Assembly: GCA_019113175.1 (NCBI GenBank)
Contig: DXHY01000045.1
Coordinates: 64,361-104,825, forward strand
From: Candidatus Eisenbergiella stercoravium
Lineage (GTDB): Bacteria > Bacillota > Clostridia > Lachnospirales > Lachnospiraceae
Direction of reading: 5' to 3'
Length of the DNA stretch: 40,465 nucleotides
Made by a program: the position numbers and the translations under genes
In this document: in pieces, positions 38,896 to 40,465 of the stretch
How positions within the stretch are numbered: position 1 is the stretch's first letter
Layout of the letters: every line of letters starts with the position of its first letter
Notes under the pieces: model-generated
Seen by the model: the letters and a program-made list of their open reading frames with translations, nothing else
Told to the model about the DNA's origin: nothing
The model's database searches: none

Positions 38896-40125
38896 TCACT
38901 CCGCTTTCGTGCGGAAAATTTTTGCAGAATAATCATCAGTCACATCATCACGATCTCTCTGCAGAACATGAGCATACCGCGTCATAAGGGTTTTTGGACT
39001 GTTCCCCATGACGCTCGCCACCGCATTGATGGGCTTTTTAAGGCCGAGCAGGTTGATCGTGGCGAATGAGTGCCTCAGATCATATACGGCTATGGATGGG
39101 AGCGGTTCGTCAGCCGTCTTATTGTATTTGTTCAGGAGCTTTTTGAATGCTTTGCCGTACACGTCCGGATTGATCGGCCGCCCGTTGACGGAAACAAACA
39201 GGAAATCGTTGTCTGCGAAATCAGGATCGAGCCGCCGGAAGGCTTCCTTCCACTCCAGGTGCCGGATAATCGCCGCAGTGATCGGAGGGTACAGACTGAT
39301 CGGGCGGTGCGACTGCGGATTTTTCATCTCTGTGAGGACATTATACTTATCGTACCCACGATGCATCGTGAGCAGGCCGTCCGCCGGGCGGAAGTCGGCC
39401 TCCGCAAGGCCACATACCTCTCCCGGCCGGATGCCGAGAGCAGATACGCACAACATCGGGTATATGTGAGATTTTCGCACAACATCAGAGCTGAGAAAGG
39501 CTGCCTGCTGCTCGTCGGTCCACGTCTGCTTGTCCGGCGGGATAACCTTCAGACGCTTGATCCCGTCCATCGGGCTCTCCTTGATGATTTTGAGGGTGTC
39601 TTTGCAGAAGTTGAAGATATTACATAGGACATTGATAATCTTGTTCACGGTCTCCTGAGAATACCCTTTCCCTTCCGGCTTCGGAGCGCGGAGAAGGTTG
39701 ATATATTTTTGCACATGCTCCGTCTTGATTTCCCTCACCGGAATCGTCCCGAACACGTCCCGGATGTAATGAGAATAGTTATATTTATATACTTTGTAGG
39801 TGGCGTGTGCATACCGGTCCTTTGCCGGAACGATCCACAGCCGGTATGCATCCTCACAGGTCATGTCCTTTCCGGCCGCCGGTGCGGAGAATATTCCCTC
39901 TTTTCTTCCAGTATCGCTCTTCTTTTCCCGCCTCTTCTCTTCGAATGTTTCTCCCTTCTCAATCAGCTTCAGTATCTTCGCCTCGTCTTTGACTGCCTCA
40001 GCGCGTTTGAGGCGCAATGGGCCGTTTTCAACGCGCCCGGTGTTAGGATTATATACATGCGCGTAATACTTCGTTATTTCGCGGTTCTGGCGCTTGTAGA
40101 AGCGGGTGTGTTCTTGAATAGACAT
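38896..40125 (-). CDS. Tyrosine-type site-specific integrase
   Basis: A 409-residue phage-type integrase. An N-terminal arm-binding-like region (1-60), a SAM-like core-binding domain (about 90-195, YRLWIVPAKDRYAHATYKVY), and a catalytic domain with Arg233 in ALGIRPGEVCGL, Lys268, DLRHSFAT (Arg351) and nucleophile Tyr384 in MTRYAHVL. At two positions usually occupied by histidine it has Tyr348 (YDLRH) and Asn375 (MGNSPKT). AAGGAGG lies ten bases before the ATG. The gene reads toward tRNA-Gly, whose 3' end is 95 bp from its stop, the standard layout of an element integrated in a tRNA gene. Confidence 0.9.
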   Translation of the reverse strand: MSIQEHTRFYKRQNREITKYYAHVYNPNTGRVENGPLRLKRAEAVKDEAKILKLIEKGETFEEKRREKKSDTGRKEGIFSAPAAGKDMTCEDAYRLWIVPAKDRYAHATYKVYKYNYSHYIRDVFGTIPVREIKTEHVQKYINLLRAPKPEGKGYSQETVNKIINVLCNIFNFCKDTLKIIKESPMDGIKRLKVIPPDKQTWTDEQQAAFLSSDVVRKSHIYPMLCVSALGIRPGEVCGLAEADFRPADGLLTMHRGYDKYNVLTEMKNPQSHRPISLYPPITAAIIRHLEWKEAFRRLDPDFADNDFLFVSVNGRPINPDVYGKAFKKLLNKYNKTADEPLPSIAVYDLRHSFATINLLGLKKPINAVASVMGNSPKTLMTRYAHVLQRDRDDVTDDYSAKIFRTKAE

Positions 40126-40170
40126 ATATCACATTCCTCCTTTTGAGTTTGAAAAATGGGTACAAAAATA

Positions 40171-40186
40171 ACACCTGTACAGGTGT
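40171..40186. promoter_or_regulatory. 16-bp perfect palindrome, operator between the integrase and rightward promoter
   Basis: ACACCTGTACAGGTGT lies 45 bp upstream of the integrase start on one side, and on the other covers the expected -35 of a TGG-TATAAT promoter (40197-40205). This is the kind of site bound by a phage-type repressor dimer. Confidence 0.55.
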
Positions 40187-40217
40187 GGGGGAAATGTGGT
40201 ATAATATCTTTGCTCAA

Positions 40218-40465
40218 GTGCGAGCTGTGAAATCAGCATAGCTGATTTCCCCTGGCGAGCGGAGGAAACTCTGCAAGCCCTGGTAAGCTGATAACAATAC
40301 AGTAGGAAAATCCTATCAGGTAAGGTCCAGCCAGCCGCCTGTACCGAGTCCTTGGAGCCGAAGCGGTAACGTCAGGCTTAAGCGTAGGACAGGGAGCAGC
40401 AGAGCCGAAACGAAAGTGAAGTGATAGAGCTGGGAAATTATTATGAGGTTGGATATGGTCGATGT
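40218..40465 (+). mobile_element. Probable 5' end of a group II intron (runs off the window)
   Basis: GTGCG at 40218-40222 is the conserved 5' end of group II introns. What follows fits domain I: a GAAATCAGC-ata-GCTGATTTC hairpin (40229-40249), GGAGGAAACTCTGCAAGCC and dense short stems, and no open frame. It lies just after the rightward promoter of the integrated element. The expected reverse transcriptase ORF and domains V/VI would be beyond the edge, so this rests on the 5' end and general pattern only. Confidence 0.5.

Overview
The window comes from a spore-forming clostridial Firmicute, most likely a member of the Lachnospiraceae. This is inferred from protein content (SpoVAC, SpoVAD, SpoVAE, DUF1653, DUF5721, an UPF0735-type ACT protein, TraX-like and DUF3810 membrane proteins), strong AGGAGG ribosome binding sites and the moderately GC-rich coding sequence. 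Most of it is ordinary chromosome; the last 1.6 kb is the edge of an integrated element.

Layout. 0-2.2 kb: the tail of an unknown gene, a lone ethanolamine permease (eutH) and an AEC-type permease. 2.2-11.1 kb: spoVAC, spoVAD and spoVAE, usually one operon, lie scattered among a hexapeptide acetyltransferase, a cytoplasmic alpha-amylase, an SDR enzyme, RidA, a shikimate-kinase-like protein and a DUF3810 protein. Each spoVA gene has its own forespore (sigma-G-like) promoter with an 18-nt spacer. 11.2-13 kb: DUF5721 and DegV genes with a dense cluster of hairpins between them. 13.1-19.4 kb, minus strand: comEA, a WalR/WalK-like two-component system, a GerMN lipoprotein and comEC form one tight operon. 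It diverges from an ECF sigma factor and a likely membrane anti-sigma partner through promoters whose -35 boxes overlap.

21.4-27 kb: a methyltransferase remnant, holA, yqeY, a DUF1653 gene, an SfsA-MutY fusion and a family 2 glycosyltransferase. 27.1-31.4 kb: PAP2 phosphatase and diacylglycerol-kinase-like genes on the minus strand, then glyA with tiny leader ORFs and a TraX-like gene. 31.4-36 kb: an aspartate/threonine-branch cluster (ACT regulator, homoserine dehydrogenase, an ApgM-family protein that may be the homoserine kinase, aspartokinase), closed by a terminator.

The most striking object is at about 36.23-37.02 kb. It is a roughly 750-nt, gene-free, strongly purine-rich and AT-rich stretch. 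A perfect consensus promoter precedes it, sharing 17 identical bases with the nearby tRNA-Gly promoter, and a strong hairpin terminator ends it. Several perfect internal helices are visible, including an 11-bp one and a 9-bp long-range one. It looks like a highly expressed large structured non-coding RNA of a class I cannot name. After it come a membrane-anchored GH3 N-acetylhexosaminidase gene, tRNA-Gly(GCC), a tyrosine integrase on the minus strand reading toward the tRNA, a 16-bp operator-like palindrome and what looks like the 5' end of a group II intron running off the window.

A further theme is many short palindromes. Six sit 1-6 nt upstream of a Shine-Dalgarno sequence. Others form a GTTAC-N-GTTCA repeat family, a 30-nt start cassette shared by spoVAD and degV, and an 18-bp repeat array at the start of the shikimate-kinase-like gene.
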